Shown piece after piece: positions 29,866 to 43,100 of a stretch of 64,000 bases of DNA. Source of the stretch: Gammaproteobacteria bacterium (GTDB taxonomy: Bacteria; Pseudomonadota; Gammaproteobacteria; Pseudomonadales; Halieaceae); assembly GCA_030427085.1 (NCBI GenBank), contig JAUHXH010000004.1, positions 186,001-250,000 of the forward strand, given 5' to 3'. Position 1 is the stretch's first letter. Each line of letters opens with the position of its first letter. The notes under the pieces were generated by a model. The model saw nothing but the letters and a program-made list of their open reading frames with translations, ran no database searches and had not been told where the DNA came from. The position numbers and the translations under genes were made by a program.

Positions 29866-31584
29866 TCAGGCGGTGGCTTTCGCGCCTTTCTCGATCTTGC
29901 GTGTGATGTACCACTGTTGGGCCATGGACAGCAGGTTGTTCACCAACCAGTACAGTACCAGGCCCGCGGGGAACCACAGGAAGAAGAAGGTAAACATCAC
30001 CGGCATCCACTGCATGATTTTGGCCTGCATGGGATCCGGCGGAGCGGGGTTCAGTCGTTGCATGAACCACATGCTGGCGCCCATCAGGAGGGGCAGCACG
30101 AAGTAAGGGTCCATCACGGAAAGATCGTGAATCCACAGGGCGAACGGCGCGTGACGCAACTCGACGCTTTCCATCAGCACCCAGTACAGGGCGATGAATA
30201 CCGGCATCTGCACCAGGATGGGCAGGCAGCCGCCCATGGGATTAACCTTTTCCTTGCGGTACAGGTCCATCATCGCCTGTGACTGCTTCTGTTTGTCGTT
30301 GGCGTATTGTTCGCGCAACGCCACCAACTGCGGTTGTACCCGGCGCATATTGGCCATGGAACGATAGCTGGTGGCAGACAGCTGGAAGAAGGCTGCTTTC
30401 ACCAGCACGGTCAGCAGAATAATGGCTACACCCCAGTTGCCCACCAGGCCGTGAATTTTATTCAGCAACCAGAACAGGGGCTGGGCAATCCACCACAACC
30501 AACCGTAATCAACTGTCAGGTCGAGATAGGGGGAGATCTCTTCCAGGCGGTACTGGTCTTTCGGGCCGGCATAGAATCCGGCGCTCAAGGTGCCACTGTT
30601 GCCCGGATCGAGTACCAGCGCGGGACTGGTGTAGCCGGCGATGTTGAAGCCGCTGCGGCTAACGCGGGTACTGTAGGTATTTAACTGTTCAGCCCCGGGG
30701 ACCCAGGCGGAGAGGAAGTAGTGTTGCACCATGGCGATCCAGCCGCCCTGGATTTGCCCTTTGAAGGGCTCTTCGCGCATATCATCGAAGTTAAATTTGG
30801 TGAAATTTTCTTCCGGCTGGGTCAGCGCTGCACCGAGGAAGGGGGCCAGACCCATGCCTGAAGTGCTGGCGGACGGGTCGGCACTGCTATCGCGTTTGAT
30901 CTGGCCGAACATATTGCCCTGCCAACGCGCATCACTGTTGTTGGTGACCAGGTAGCTGACCTTCACCAGGTAATCACCGCGGGTCAGGGTAAAGCGCTTG
31001 ATGACTTCCACGCCGTTGTCACCTGACCAGTGCAGGTCCACCTGCATGGTGTTCTCACCGGCGGGCAACTCGTAGTGCATTTGACTGGTGCTGAATTGGG
31101 CGCGGCCGCCGCGATCAATACCATTTGGGCCGATCAGACCACTTTGGGCGACATACACACGGCGGCTGTTGTTTTCCAGCAGCACGAAGGGCTCGGGCTG
31201 GTTGAGCTGCTCCAGGTATTGGCTGAGGGCCACCTCGATGATGTCGCCGCCTTGTAGGTCAACGGCCAGTTGCAGGGTATCGGTGGTAATTTCAATAATG
31301 CGGCCGGGACTGGCATCGCCGGGAGCCACCTGATTTTCTGCTTGCGCCGTTACAGGGTCGACGGGCAACTCATCGGCAGTGCTTTGTTCAGGCTCTGCGA
31401 CGGGCAGGTCAGGCGTTTCCAGCGCAGGGCTGGCTGCCGATCCATTCCCATTTTGCCCGGTCAGGCGTTCGGCCACCGGTGCATTGGCAGCGATTTGCTC
31501 TTCTTTGAAGGCCACCCATTCGGTGAGCAACATAAAGGACAGCACCGCGATGGCGCCAATCAACAGAAAACGCTGAACATCCAT
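29866..31584 (-). CDS. yidC: Membrane protein insertase YidC
   Basis: A 572-residue inner-membrane insertase/chaperone. It has an N-terminal membrane anchor (LLIGAIAVLSFMLLTEW), a large periplasmic beta domain (about 60-350), and the conserved five-helix core ending with MQWMPVMFTFFFLWFPAGL. It works alone or with SecYEG. The linker around residues 38-80 is Glu/Pro/Ala-rich and probably flexible. Confidence 0.97.
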   Translation of the reverse strand: MDVQRFLLIGAIAVLSFMLLTEWVAFKEEQIAANAPVAERLTGQNGNGSAASPALETPDLPVAEPEQSTADELPVDPVTAQAENQVAPGDASPGRIIEITTDTLQLAVDLQGGDIIEVALSQYLEQLNQPEPFVLLENNSRRVYVAQSGLIGPNGIDRGGRAQFSTSQMHYELPAGENTMQVDLHWSGDNGVEVIKRFTLTRGDYLVKVSYLVTNNSDARWQGNMFGQIKRDSSADPSASTSGMGLAPFLGAALTQPEENFTKFNFDDMREEPFKGQIQGGWIAMVQHYFLSAWVPGAEQLNTYSTRVSRSGFNIAGYTSPALVLDPGNSGTLSAGFYAGPKDQYRLEEISPYLDLTVDYGWLWWIAQPLFWLLNKIHGLVGNWGVAIILLTVLVKAAFFQLSATSYRSMANMRRVQPQLVALREQYANDKQKQSQAMMDLYRKEKVNPMGGCLPILVQMPVFIALYWVLMESVELRHAPFALWIHDLSVMDPYFVLPLLMGASMWFMQRLNPAPPDPMQAKIMQWMPVMFTFFFLWFPAGLVLYWLVNNLLSMAQQWYITRKIEKGAKATA

Positions 31585-31599
31585 AGTTTATTAGCTATC

Positions 31600-31833
31600 T
31601 CAGTGGGAGTGCTGGCACGGTGGTACCGGATCTTCACCGCCTGCATGCCAAGGGTGGCATTTCGAGAGGCGGCGAATGGCGAGCCAGGAGCCGCGAATTG
31701 CACCGTGGGTTTGAATGGCTTCCACTGCGTAGCTCGAGCATCCGGGCTGGAAGCGGCAACTGGTCCCCAGGTAGGGACGCAGGGCCAGCTGGTAGCATCG
31801 GATCAAAAAGATCAGTGCGCGGCTCATAACCAT
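31600..31833 (-). CDS. yidD: Membrane protein insertion efficiency factor YidD
   Basis: A small protein with the family signature YLGTSCRFQPGCSSYAVEAI and a C-terminal CHPWHAGGEDPVP. It supports YidC-dependent insertion. The start is taken as the ATG at 31833, one base past the rnpA stop (the ATG at 31827 is equally possible); an upstream frame overlapping rnpA is rejected. Standard rpmH-rnpA-yidD-yidC order. Confidence 0.93.
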   Translation of the reverse strand: MVMSRALIFLIRCYQLALRPYLGTSCRFQPGCSSYAVEAIQTHGAIRGSWLAIRRLSKCHPWHAGGEDPVPPCQHSH

Positions 31834-31834
31834 C

Positions 31835-32212
31835 TCATTCGGGGTTTTGCTTCGCCTGTGTCGCCTGGCGTTCCAGCCTGCCCCATTGCTGCCGCAATAT
31901 AGAGGAAAGCTCGGCGTTGTCCAACTCATCGACACCACGCCGGGCCAGAAAGACCACGTCCAGTGCCGGCGCAGTGTCCGGAAGTTGGCGAAAGTACTCC
32001 CGGGCGATGCGTTTGATCCGGTTGCGCTGGACGGCGAGTTTTACATTTTTCTTGGCGATTACCAGACCCAGACGTGGTCCGGGTTGATCATTGGTGGCCG
32101 CCAGAAGCAGGAGGTTGCGATGGGAGGCGCGGTATTGCGCCCCGTCGAACACCCGGCTGTATTGCGCTGCGGTGAGCAGGCGCTTGCCCCGAGTAAAGCG
32201 TTGATCACCCAC
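31835..32212 (-). CDS. rnpA: Ribonuclease P protein component
   Basis: A 125-residue basic protein that binds the RNase P RNA for tRNA 5' maturation. It has the RNR signature in KLAVQRNRIKRIARE and RFTRGKRLLTAAQYSRVF at the N-terminus. The start is the GTG at 32212, 16 bases after rpmH. Confidence 0.95.
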   Translation of the reverse strand: MGDQRFTRGKRLLTAAQYSRVFDGAQYRASHRNLLLLAATNDQPGPRLGLVIAKKNVKLAVQRNRIKRIAREYFRQLPDTAPALDVVFLARRGVDELDNAELSSILRQQWGRLERQATQAKQNPE

Positions 32213-32228
32213 CCAGGGAACGAATCAC

Positions 32229-32828
<600 letters not shown>

Positions 32829-34337
32829 TTGCCTGAAATGACCTGGCAAAAATGTGTGGACTGCCTGCAGCGAGAGCTCCCTTCCCAGCAGTTCAATACA
32901 TGGATTCGACCGTTGCGGGCCGATATTGATGGGGAACAACTCCGCCTTGTAGCACCCAACCGCTTTATCCGCGATTTTGTTTCGGACAAATTCTACCCAC
33001 GCATCGTTGAATTGCTGCAGGAGATCCTGCCCAGCCAATCGATCGACGTTAGTCTGGATATTGGTGAATCAACCGCACCTGCTTTCAAGCCCGCCCCATC
33101 CGAGGCACCTCGGGTTGCGTCGAAAGCTTATGCGGACCCTGTTCCTGTAGCTGAGACTACCAGTGTCCCCCGTACCCGCCACGACGACAGCGGCACCCGA
33201 GCCAAGGCAGCACCACAAACCGGTTTTAGGGATTCTGGCCCGATGGTGTCTGGCACGGCAGTTACCCGTCAAAACTCCAGGGTACGCAGCGAGCCGGTGG
33301 AAGGCGCCATCAACCAACAACACTTCCTGGTGGAAGGTTATACCTTTGATAACTTCGTAGAAGGTAAATCCAACCAACTGGCGTTGGCAGCTGCCCGGCA
33401 GGTGGCGGAGAATCCCGGTGATTCCTATAACCCCCTGTTCCTCTACGGTGGTGTTGGCCTGGGTAAAACCCACCTGATGCACGCTGTTGGTAATGCTTTG
33501 CAGCAGTCCAAGCCCGGCGCCAAGGTGGTGTACTTACATTCCGAGCGTTTTGTTGCCGACATGGTAAAGGCCCTGCAACTCAATGCCATCAGCGATTTCA
33601 AACGCTATTACCGTTCTGTCGACGCCCTCCTGATTGACGATATTCAATTCTTCGCTCGTAAGGACCGTTCCCAGGAAGAATTTTTCCATACCTTCAATGC
33701 GCTGCTTGAAGGGGGTCAACAGATGATCCTCACCTGCGATCGCTACCCGAAGGAAATAGACGGCTTGGAAGAGCGACTCAAATCCCGTTTTGGTTGGGGG
33801 CTGACGGTTGCGGTGGAGCCGCCGGAGCTGGAAACGCGGGTGGCGATTTTGATGTCCAAAGCCAGCCAGGCGCGCATCGAGTTGCCACCGGATACGGCCT
33901 TTTTTATTGCGCAACGCATCCGCTCTAATGTTCGGGAGCTTGAAGGCGCATTAAAGCGTGTAATCGCCAGCGCCAATTTCACCGGGCGCGAGATCGATAT
34001 CGATCTGGTCAAGGAAAGCCTGAAAGACCTGCTCGCGCTGCAGGATAAGCAGGTGGGTCTGGATAACATTCAGCGCACCACAGCGGAGTACTACAAAATC
34101 AAGGTAGCGGATTTGATGTCGCGCCGCCGCAGTCGTTCTGTTGCCAGACCACGCCAGGTGGCCATGGCGTTGGCAAAAGAACTGACTAATCACAGCCTCC
34201 CTGAGATTGGAGACAGTTTCGGTGGCCGAGACCACACGACAGTGCTGCACGCTTGTCGTAAAATAAAAGAGTTGCGCGAAACCAATTCGGATATTCGCGA
34301 AGATTACAAAAACCTGTTGCGATCGCTGACTACCTGA
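32829..34337 (+). CDS. dnaA: Chromosomal replication initiator DnaA
   Basis: AAA+ initiator that binds DnaA boxes and opens oriC. N-terminal domain I ([17 protein letters not shown]), a variable Pro/Ala-rich linker (about 85-170), AAA+ core with [15 protein letters not shown] and [12 protein letters not shown], and C-terminal HTH with [15 protein letters not shown]. The TTG at 32829 is chosen: GGGGG sits at the right distance and it gives six residues up to the conserved Trp, as in Pseudomonas DnaA. The ATG at 32838 is the alternative; the frame from 32694 would run into the origin. Confidence 0.95.
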   Translation: MPEMTWQKCVDCLQRELPSQQFNTWIRPLRADIDGEQLRLVAPNRFIRDFVSDKFYPRIVELLQEILPSQSIDVSLDIGESTAPAFKPAPSEAPRVASKAYADPVPVAETTSVPRTRHDDSGTRAKAAPQTGFRDSGPMVSGTAVTRQNSRVRSEPVEGAINQQHFLVEGYTFDNFVEGKSNQLALAAARQVAENPGDSYNPLFLYGGVGLGKTHLMHAVGNALQQSKPGAKVVYLHSERFVADMVKALQLNAISDFKRYYRSVDALLIDDIQFFARKDRSQEEFFHTFNALLEGGQQMILTCDRYPKEIDGLEERLKSRFGWGLTVAVEPPELETRVAILMSKASQARIELPPDTAFFIAQRIRSNVRELEGALKRVIASANFTGREIDIDLVKESLKDLLALQDKQVGLDNIQRTTAEYYKIKVADLMSRRRSRSVARPRQVAMALAKELTNHSLPEIGDSFGGRDHTTVLHACRKIKELRETNSDIREDYKNLLRSLTT

Positions 34338-34421
34338 GTGGGCGAGAAGGACGTACTGCCGCAGGGCTTTCCTGGCCGGGCGGTGTATAACAACAAGGCC
34401 ACTGTCATTTAAGGAAACTCT

Positions 34422-35528
34422 ATGAAGTTCGTGGTATCCCGGGACGCGCTGCTCAAGCCCCTGAACCTGGTTGCTGGCGTGGTTGAGCGCCGTCAAACAC
34501 TGCCTATTCTGGCGAATGTATTGATGGTGCTGGAAGGTGATCGCCTTTCACTCACCGGTACCGATCTTGAGGTGGAACTGGTTGGCCGCGTGACGCTGCC
34601 CGCCGCGGGTACCGACGGTGAAGTGACCGTTCCCGCCCGTAAACTGGTTGATATCTGCAAATCATTGCCCGATGGCTGTGACATTGAATTCAGCGCCGAT
34701 GGCAGCAAAGTGGTGGTGAAGTCCGGTCGCAGCCGATTCACACTCTCTACCCTGCCCGCCCGTGAGTTCCCCAGTGTCGACGACAGCATGGGCACGCACC
34801 AGTTTACCGTTGCCCAGGGTCAGCTCAGGCGCCTGATCGAACGCACTGGTTTCGCCATGGCACAGCAGGATGTGCGCTATTACCTCAATGGCATGTTGTG
34901 GGAAGTGACGGCAGAGCAATTGCGCGTGGTGGCTACCGACGGACACCGCCTGGCCATGTGTGATCTGAAAGCGCCGCTGGGTGTGAGTGAAACCGCCCAG
35001 GTGATTCTGCCCCGTAAGGGCGTACTGGAATTGTCGCGCTTGTTGATGACCGAAGACGCCGACGTAGCCGTGGTGATCGGCAGCAATCATGTTCGAGCGA
35101 CCACTGAGGAATTCACCTTCACCTCAAAACTGGTGGACGGTAAATTCCCCGACTACGAACGCGTATTACCCCGCGCGGCGGATAAGACTGTTATTGGTTC
35201 CAGAGTGGAACTTAAACAGGCCTTCACACGCACGGCGATTCTGTCAAACGAGAAGTACCGCGGAGTGCGACTCCTGCTGGCCGACGGCAATCTCACCATA
35301 ATCGCGAGCAACCCCGAGCAGGAAGAGGCAGAGGAAGTGGTGCCCGTAGAGTATGCGGGCGACGGACTGGAAATTGGCTTTAACGTTAGCTACCTGTTGG
35401 ACGTGCTCGGTGTGCTGAGCGGCGAAGCAGTCAAGCTGTCGTTGGCTGATGCCAATAGTAGTGCACTCCTCGAAGAGGCGGACGACGACGGCGACTCACG
35501 CTACGTGGTCATGCCCATGCGCCTTTAG
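34422..35528 (+). CDS. dnaN: DNA polymerase III beta subunit (sliding clamp)
   Basis: A 368-residue clamp with three similar domains, beginning MKFVVSRDALLKPLNLV and ending YVVMPMRL, both typical. AAGGAAAC precedes the ATG. It lies 84 bases after dnaA in the standard dnaA-dnaN-recF-gyrB order. Confidence 0.97.
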   Translation: MKFVVSRDALLKPLNLVAGVVERRQTLPILANVLMVLEGDRLSLTGTDLEVELVGRVTLPAAGTDGEVTVPARKLVDICKSLPDGCDIEFSADGSKVVVKSGRSRFTLSTLPAREFPSVDDSMGTHQFTVAQGQLRRLIERTGFAMAQQDVRYYLNGMLWEVTAEQLRVVATDGHRLAMCDLKAPLGVSETAQVILPRKGVLELSRLLMTEDADVAVVIGSNHVRATTEEFTFTSKLVDGKFPDYERVLPRAADKTVIGSRVELKQAFTRTAILSNEKYRGVRLLLADGNLTIIASNPEQEEAEEVVPVEYAGDGLEIGFNVSYLLDVLGVLSGEAVKLSLADANSSALLEEADDDGDSRYVVMPMRL

Positions 35529-35547
35529 GCACTTACCCTCCCCCATT

Positions 35548-35590
35548 GCGGATAGGCGAACTGCCAAATTCTTTGGTGTTGCCTATCCGC
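35548..35590. other. Nested perfect hairpin between dnaN and recF
   Basis: Outer arms GCGGATAGGC (35548-35557) and GCCTATCCGC (35581-35590) are perfectly complementary over 10 bases. The 23-base loop contains a second perfect hairpin, CCAAA-TTC-TTTGG. No T tract follows, so it is not a classic intrinsic terminator. It could be an attenuator or RNA-processing site setting the dnaN to recF ratio. Confidence 0.6.
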
Positions 35591-35603
35591 CAGGGCGCTC
35601 CGT

Positions 35604-36734
35604 TTGTCCCTACATAGACTCAACATCTCCCACATCCGCAATTTGCGATCCGTGCAGATCAATCCACTCGGCCGGCTGAATGTATTTTATGGCGCCAATG
35701 GCAGTGGCAAGACCAGTGTGTTGGAAAGTGTCCACGTACTCGGGCTTGCGCGTTCTTTTCGCGCTGGCAGCACACGCAACCTGGTTACTCACGGCGAAGA
35801 ACGCCTGACCGTGTTTGCGGAGCTCGCTTCGGGTGGTGGCGTTGGCAGAACGCCAGTCGGTGTGGAACGCGCGGTGCAGGGTGAGGCGTCGATACGCATT
35901 GCAGGCGAAGATGTTCGATCCATTGCGAGTCTGGCCGAGCACCTTCCAGTCCAGGTTATTAACGCTCAGAGTTTTGAACTTCTGGGCGGTGCCCCCGCTA
36001 CTCGTCGCCAGTTTCTCGACTGGGGAGTGTTTCACGTGGAACAAAGCTTTCTAGCTACCTGGCGAAGGTTCCAGAGGGCAATAAAACAACGGAACAACAT
36101 ACTGCGGCATGATAAAATCGACAGCGGCCAGTTGGCCGCATGGACGCAGGAGTTAGCCCAATCAGGAGAGCGTATAGCTGAGAGCCGACAGGCATACGCC
36201 CAACGTCTGATACCCGAGTTCGAAAGCGTTTTGAATACCCTGGCGCCGGAGTTGGATTCTTTGACGCTACGGCTGCGCCGAGGCTGGGAAGAGCGGACAA
36301 GCTATGCCGAGGCTTTACAGCAATCAGAACCGACTGACCGGGAACGTGGATATACCCATACCGGGCCACAACGCGCGGACATACGCTTATCAGTTGCAGG
36401 GCACCCTGCCGCAGAGACTCTGTCTCGTGGACAGCAAAAGCTGGTGGTTTGCGCATTGAAACTGGCCCAGGGCCGCGTCCTGACCAGGGAAAAGCGCCAG
36501 CATTGCGTGTATCTAGTAGATGATCTGGCGTCCGAGTTGGACAAGCAGCACGCCGAACGAGTTTGTCGCGTGCTGGAAGAATTACAGGCGCAGGTATTTA
36601 TTACGTGTGTCGATAAATCAGAAATACTCGATGTGTGGCCAGACAGTGCCCCGGATCTATCAGTGTTTCACGTGAAACATGGCCTTATCGAGCGCGATGA
36701 GACCGTAAAAAGTGGATCGGGCGATCACCATTAG
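35604..36734 (+). CDS. recF: DNA replication and repair protein RecF
   Basis: A 376-residue SMC-like ATPase helping RecA load at gaps. N-terminal LNISHIRNLRS, Walker A GANGSGKTSV, signature LSRGQQKLVVCALKLAQG and Walker B VYLVDDLASELD. The start is a TTG at 35604 giving MSLHRLNIS, in line with the family. The coding sequence contains two parS sites, one near the middle and one near the end, so its codons are constrained there. Confidence 0.95.
   Translation: MSLHRLNISHIRNLRSVQINPLGRLNVFYGANGSGKTSVLESVHVLGLARSFRAGSTRNLVTHGEERLTVFAELASGGGVGRTPVGVERAVQGEASIRIAGEDVRSIASLAEHLPVQVINAQSFELLGGAPATRRQFLDWGVFHVEQSFLATWRRFQRAIKQRNNILRHDKIDSGQLAAWTQELAQSGERIAESRQAYAQRLIPEFESVLNTLAPELDSLTLRLRRGWEERTSYAEALQQSEPTDRERGYTHTGPQRADIRLSVAGHPAAETLSRGQQKLVVCALKLAQGRVLTREKRQHCVYLVDDLASELDKQHAERVCRVLEELQAQVFITCVDKSEILDVWPDSAPDLSVFHVKHGLIERDETVKSGSGDHH
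36028..36043. promoter_or_regulatory. parS: parS site 1 (ParB-binding) within recF
   Basis: TGTTTCACGTGGAACA, one base off the perfect palindrome at 36664. The core CACGTG is intact. ParB encoded at 23623-24543 is the expected ligand. Confidence 0.85.
36664..36679. promoter_or_regulatory. parS: parS site 2 (perfect) within recF
   Basis: TGTTTCACGTGAAACA, the exact 16-base palindromic consensus for chromosomal ParB. It lies 636 bases from site 1, close to the recF stop. Origin-proximal parS sites near dnaA-gyrB are known from pseudomonads. Confidence 0.95.
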
Positions 36735-36759
36735 ATTGGCCGAGTACATATAAAGGTAG

Positions 36760-39189
<2,430 letters not shown>

Positions 39190-39212
39190 GTTGAGGGTCC
39201 TCTGCGTTACCT

Positions 39213-39244
39213 CATAAGTTGTCCAATGAGCGCATAATTTGTCC
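39213..39244 (+). repeat. Twin 12-bp direct repeat after gyrB
   Basis: CATAAGTTGTCC (39213-39224) and CATAATTTGTCC (39233-39244) differ at one position and start 20 bases apart. Tandem motifs of this spacing are typical of transposase-binding ends. A small inverted repeat (AACCTAT at 39292-39298 and ATAGGTT at 39307-39313) follows. No transposase gene is adjacent. The rest of the 194-bp gap before 39384 shows nothing else. Confidence 0.35.
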
Positions 39245-39383
39245 GGACTAGTCTGGATCTTTGCGCTCGATGGGCGGCGATTAGATGAAATAACCTATAT
39301 ATAACAATAGGTTAGATCTCACAGGGTTGCTGATCGCTGAATAGCCTCGAGCTTGGGGGACTTTTAGTCCGACATTGGAGCAC

Positions 39384-40112
39384 CTAGTACTCCCAGTCTT
39401 CATGAGCGAGTGGGGACCGGTTTAAAGTTTTTTGGTACTGACGCCACTGTGGGAGAAACTGATCAAGTAGTTCTTTGAAGCGCTGGTTATGATGCCGTTC
39501 ATGCAAATGGATTAGCTCATGCACCAGAATGTATTCAAGGCACTCGGGGGGTTTCTTCGCTAACTCCAGGTTCAACCAGATTCGGCGTTGCTCGATATTG
39601 CAGCTGCCCCACTTGGTCTTCATTTTTTTGACTCCCCAGGCATCGGCTCTCTTGCCGATGATGGGTTGCCACTTATCCAGTAGTTCAGGAATTACCTTCT
39701 TCAGCTCTTCTCTATACCAGGCGTTGAGCACTTTTTCCTTACTCTCCACCGAGGCTTCTGGCCTGACAAACAGTTTCAGCTTGCCGGACTTAAGGAGCTT
39801 AATCTCCGGTGCACTATTCCGCTCGATCAGTTCGAGGCGGCACCGCTTACCAAAGAAATAGTGGCATTCTCCTGAGATGTATTCCCGCTCAGATTGCCGG
39901 GGCTGATCCAAGAACTCCTGCTTCTGTTTCTTTATCCAGGTCAGCTTTTGTACGACTGCCAGGCGCACATTGTCATCGCTAACATGTCTGGGTACGGCTA
40001 CGCGGACATGACCATCCGGTGGATAAACGGCCAGATGCAGGTTTTTGATATCCTTCCTCACCACCTGCACGGCGATACCACTGACGGTTATGCTGGAGCT
40101 AGTTTCTACCAC
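39384..40112 (-). CDS. YgjP-like metallopeptidase (DUF45) of the hsd operon
   Basis: A 242-residue protein with the zinc-binding signature VHELIHLHERHHNQRF near the C-terminus (HExxH plus downstream His) and the preceding KTKWGSCNIEQRRIWLN motif, both defining the YgjP/DUF45 family. Members often sit beside type I restriction genes, with an unknown role. It is the last gene of the operon; its start overlaps the hsdR stop by one base. Confidence 0.85.
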   Translation of the reverse strand: MVETSSSITVSGIAVQVVRKDIKNLHLAVYPPDGHVRVAVPRHVSDDNVRLAVVQKLTWIKKQKQEFLDQPRQSEREYISGECHYFFGKRCRLELIERNSAPEIKLLKSGKLKLFVRPEASVESKEKVLNAWYREELKKVIPELLDKWQPIIGKRADAWGVKKMKTKWGSCNIEQRRIWLNLELAKKPPECLEYILVHELIHLHERHHNQRFKELLDQFLPQWRQYQKTLNRSPLAHEDWEY

Positions 40113-43100
40113 TAGTCGTATTCCGGCTGGTTCTTGATGAGCTCGATGAGCTCGTCAAAATTGATATCGTATGTACCTACCTCCTCCCTGACTGCATTCT
40201 CTACATCACGTAGTTTGAATCGGTTGGTTTTCCAGTCCGCCTTTTTGGTATAACGGATAGCCGTATCGATGCGCGTGACCAGATCCTCATTCTTATTGAG
40301 GTTGTCGTACAGGGATTGTTTAGCTCGGGTATCCATTGAATCGGGATACTCGGTAGTCGCTTCCGGCTTCTTGATGTTCGCCGCGAGAGCCTTTATCTCT
40401 CTGAGATATTCTTCATAAGTAAGCGCTTCCTTACGTCGCTGCTCAATCAGTGCATCGAGCAGTTCAGACATTTTCTCGTAGTACTTGGGATTGATCGGCT
40501 GCTCGTCGATAATCACCTTGCGCATGTTGTTCTCAATGGTTTCCGCCATCGCTTCTGGAACGATCTTTCCTGAGGGATCAGCCGGATTCTGTTTGGCCTT
40601 CTCAACGATCAACTCGATCAGGCCCAGCTCTTCAAAATCGATAACGGTTTCACTGTCGTTGGCCTTGATATAGGTGTCCAGTAATCTGCGCATGGCCGGC
40701 TCGTACTGCTTCATATCCACTTCATCACCGGAGGCAAGTTTGATCTCCTGGCGCATTTTGCTGAAGTGTTCTACCTCGGCTTTTATTACCTGGGCCTCTT
40801 TGGCGCTGTAGCCTGCCGCCTCCATTTCATTGGCCATACTGGAATAAGCCCGGATCAGTGCAGCCACGTTTTTGTACAGGGAAACACGTTTGGCCTCGTT
40901 GAGTTTTAAGTCGTCGCTTTTTGCGACATCTCCACAAAAGTATCGAATATAGTCGATTAACTCCTTCGGCTCTAAAACCGGTTCGCATAAAGCCTTGGTG
41001 GTTTCTCTGGCCTCTTCCAGCTTCTCTCTGCTCTTTTCAAGGCGATTCGTTAGAAGCCCCGCCACATCTTCACTGTCATAAGCATCGAAGGCGCCACTGG
41101 TGTAATCACCGATAGAGGTCTCTAAACTGTGAAAGAGGTCTTTGTAATCGACTATATATCCGTATTCCTTATCGTCACCATCCAGGCGGTTGACGCGACA
41201 AATGGCCTGGAACAGGCCATGGTCTTGCATTTTCTTATCGATATATAAATATGTAGCTGATGGCGCGTCAAAACCGGTCAGTAATTTATCCACGACAATC
41301 AATAGCCGCATTTGACCGGGTTCTTTCTTGAACTGTTTCTTTACCCGTACTTCAAAATCTTCGGCCTTTTTGATGGCCTCCTCTTTGGGCTCTTCGAAGT
41401 ACTCAGCCAGCATCTGCTGGTAAATCTCATATTGGTGCAGCTTCTCAGTTAAGCCCTCCCCGGTTTCCTCACCCTTGATATCGGCCGGTGATGGCAGGTA
41501 ACTGGTGACGATGGCGCACTTCCCCTTTAGCTCAGTTTTGCTGAATAGCTCGTACACCTTGCAAGCCTGGTAAATGCTGGCACACACCAGCATGGCGTTG
41601 CCACGGCCATCCATCAGGCGGGGCCGGGTATCCATATCCAGCAAAATGTCGTTGACTATCTGCTCCAAGCGAGACTGGCTGGATAAAACTTTTTGCAGGG
41701 TGCCCCACTTCTGTTTCAGCTGAACCCTAGCCATATCTGAGAGGCCTCGGGTTTTGGCCTCGAACCAGGTATCGATCTTGTCCTGTGAGGTGATGTACTG
41801 GTCGATATCCCGGGCCTCGTATTGCAAATCCAAAACCACACCGTCACTCACGGCCTCATCGAATTTGTAGGTATGGATATACGAGCCGAATACCTCGATA
41901 CTCTTCTGCTTGTCCTGTTTGAGTAATGGCGTACCGGTAAAGCCCACAAAGATGGCATCCGGCAAGATGGCTTTCATGGCCTGGTGTAGTTTGCCCGACT
42001 GGGTGCGGTGGCATTCGTCCACAAAAACAAACAACGACCCTTTGGCGTGGAAATCGCTGGGCAGGTTCTGAGTAAGCTCGTCCAGGTAATCATCTGTGGC
42101 CCTGTCATCGGTACTCTCGCTTCCCTGGCGGCCGAATTTGTGGACCAGCGAGCATAATAGCCAGGGTTCCGCCTCGTTGAGTGTGCCGACCAGATCCGTT
42201 CCGCTGGTGCTGCGGTAGATCTCCTCTTCAACCCCCAGGAACACGCCTTCTATCTGCTCGTCAAGCTCGGTTCTATCAGTGATAACCAGCACGCGAGCAT
42301 TCTCGACATTCTCCCGAATCCACTTGCCCAGCCATACCATGGTAAGGCTCTTACCCGAGCCCTGTGTGTGCCAGATAATACCGCCATCGTTATCATGGAT
42401 GCGCTTCTGTGCGGCCCTGACGCCAAAGTACTGGTTTTGCCGGCAGGTCTTTTTGACACCAGCATCGAAAACAATGAAGTTATGAATTAGCTCCAGAAAT
42501 CGTTCTTTCTGGCAGAGATTCGTGATATCGAAATCAAGGACATCGCTGGCATAGTCCACTTCGTGGACAGACAGGTACTTGTTACTGCGTTCGTCAACGC
42601 CAGCACTAAAGGTAGGTTTCTCTTCTTTCCAGCTGTAGTAATGCTGCTGCGGGGTTTCGATGGTGCCATAGCGTAGCCCCTCGGTATCGTTGCCCGCCAT
42701 CACCAATTGCATGGTGCTGAAGAAATCGCGGATAAAGGTTTTCTTCTGATTGTCCAGGTTCTGGCGGATGCCCTCAGTGACGGCGACGGAAGAGCGCTTT
42801 AGCTCAATCACGCCCAGCGCGATACCGTTTATATAAATGACAATGTCCGGTCTCTTGGTGTTTTCGCCCTTGACCGACACTTCTTCGGCAACGGCAAATT
42901 CGTTGTTTAGAGGGTTTTTCCAGTCGACCAGCCAGACGGTTTTGGTATTTTCTCCCTGCCCATGTCGGACTTTCACCCCGTAACGCAGCAGGCTGTAGAC
43001 TTCCTTATTAGCGTGATAGAGCTTCTTACCGTCCCCCATTGTGGCCGCTTGCTTGAACTGGCGGATCGCGTTGGTGATTAATCCATCGTCAACTCCCTGA

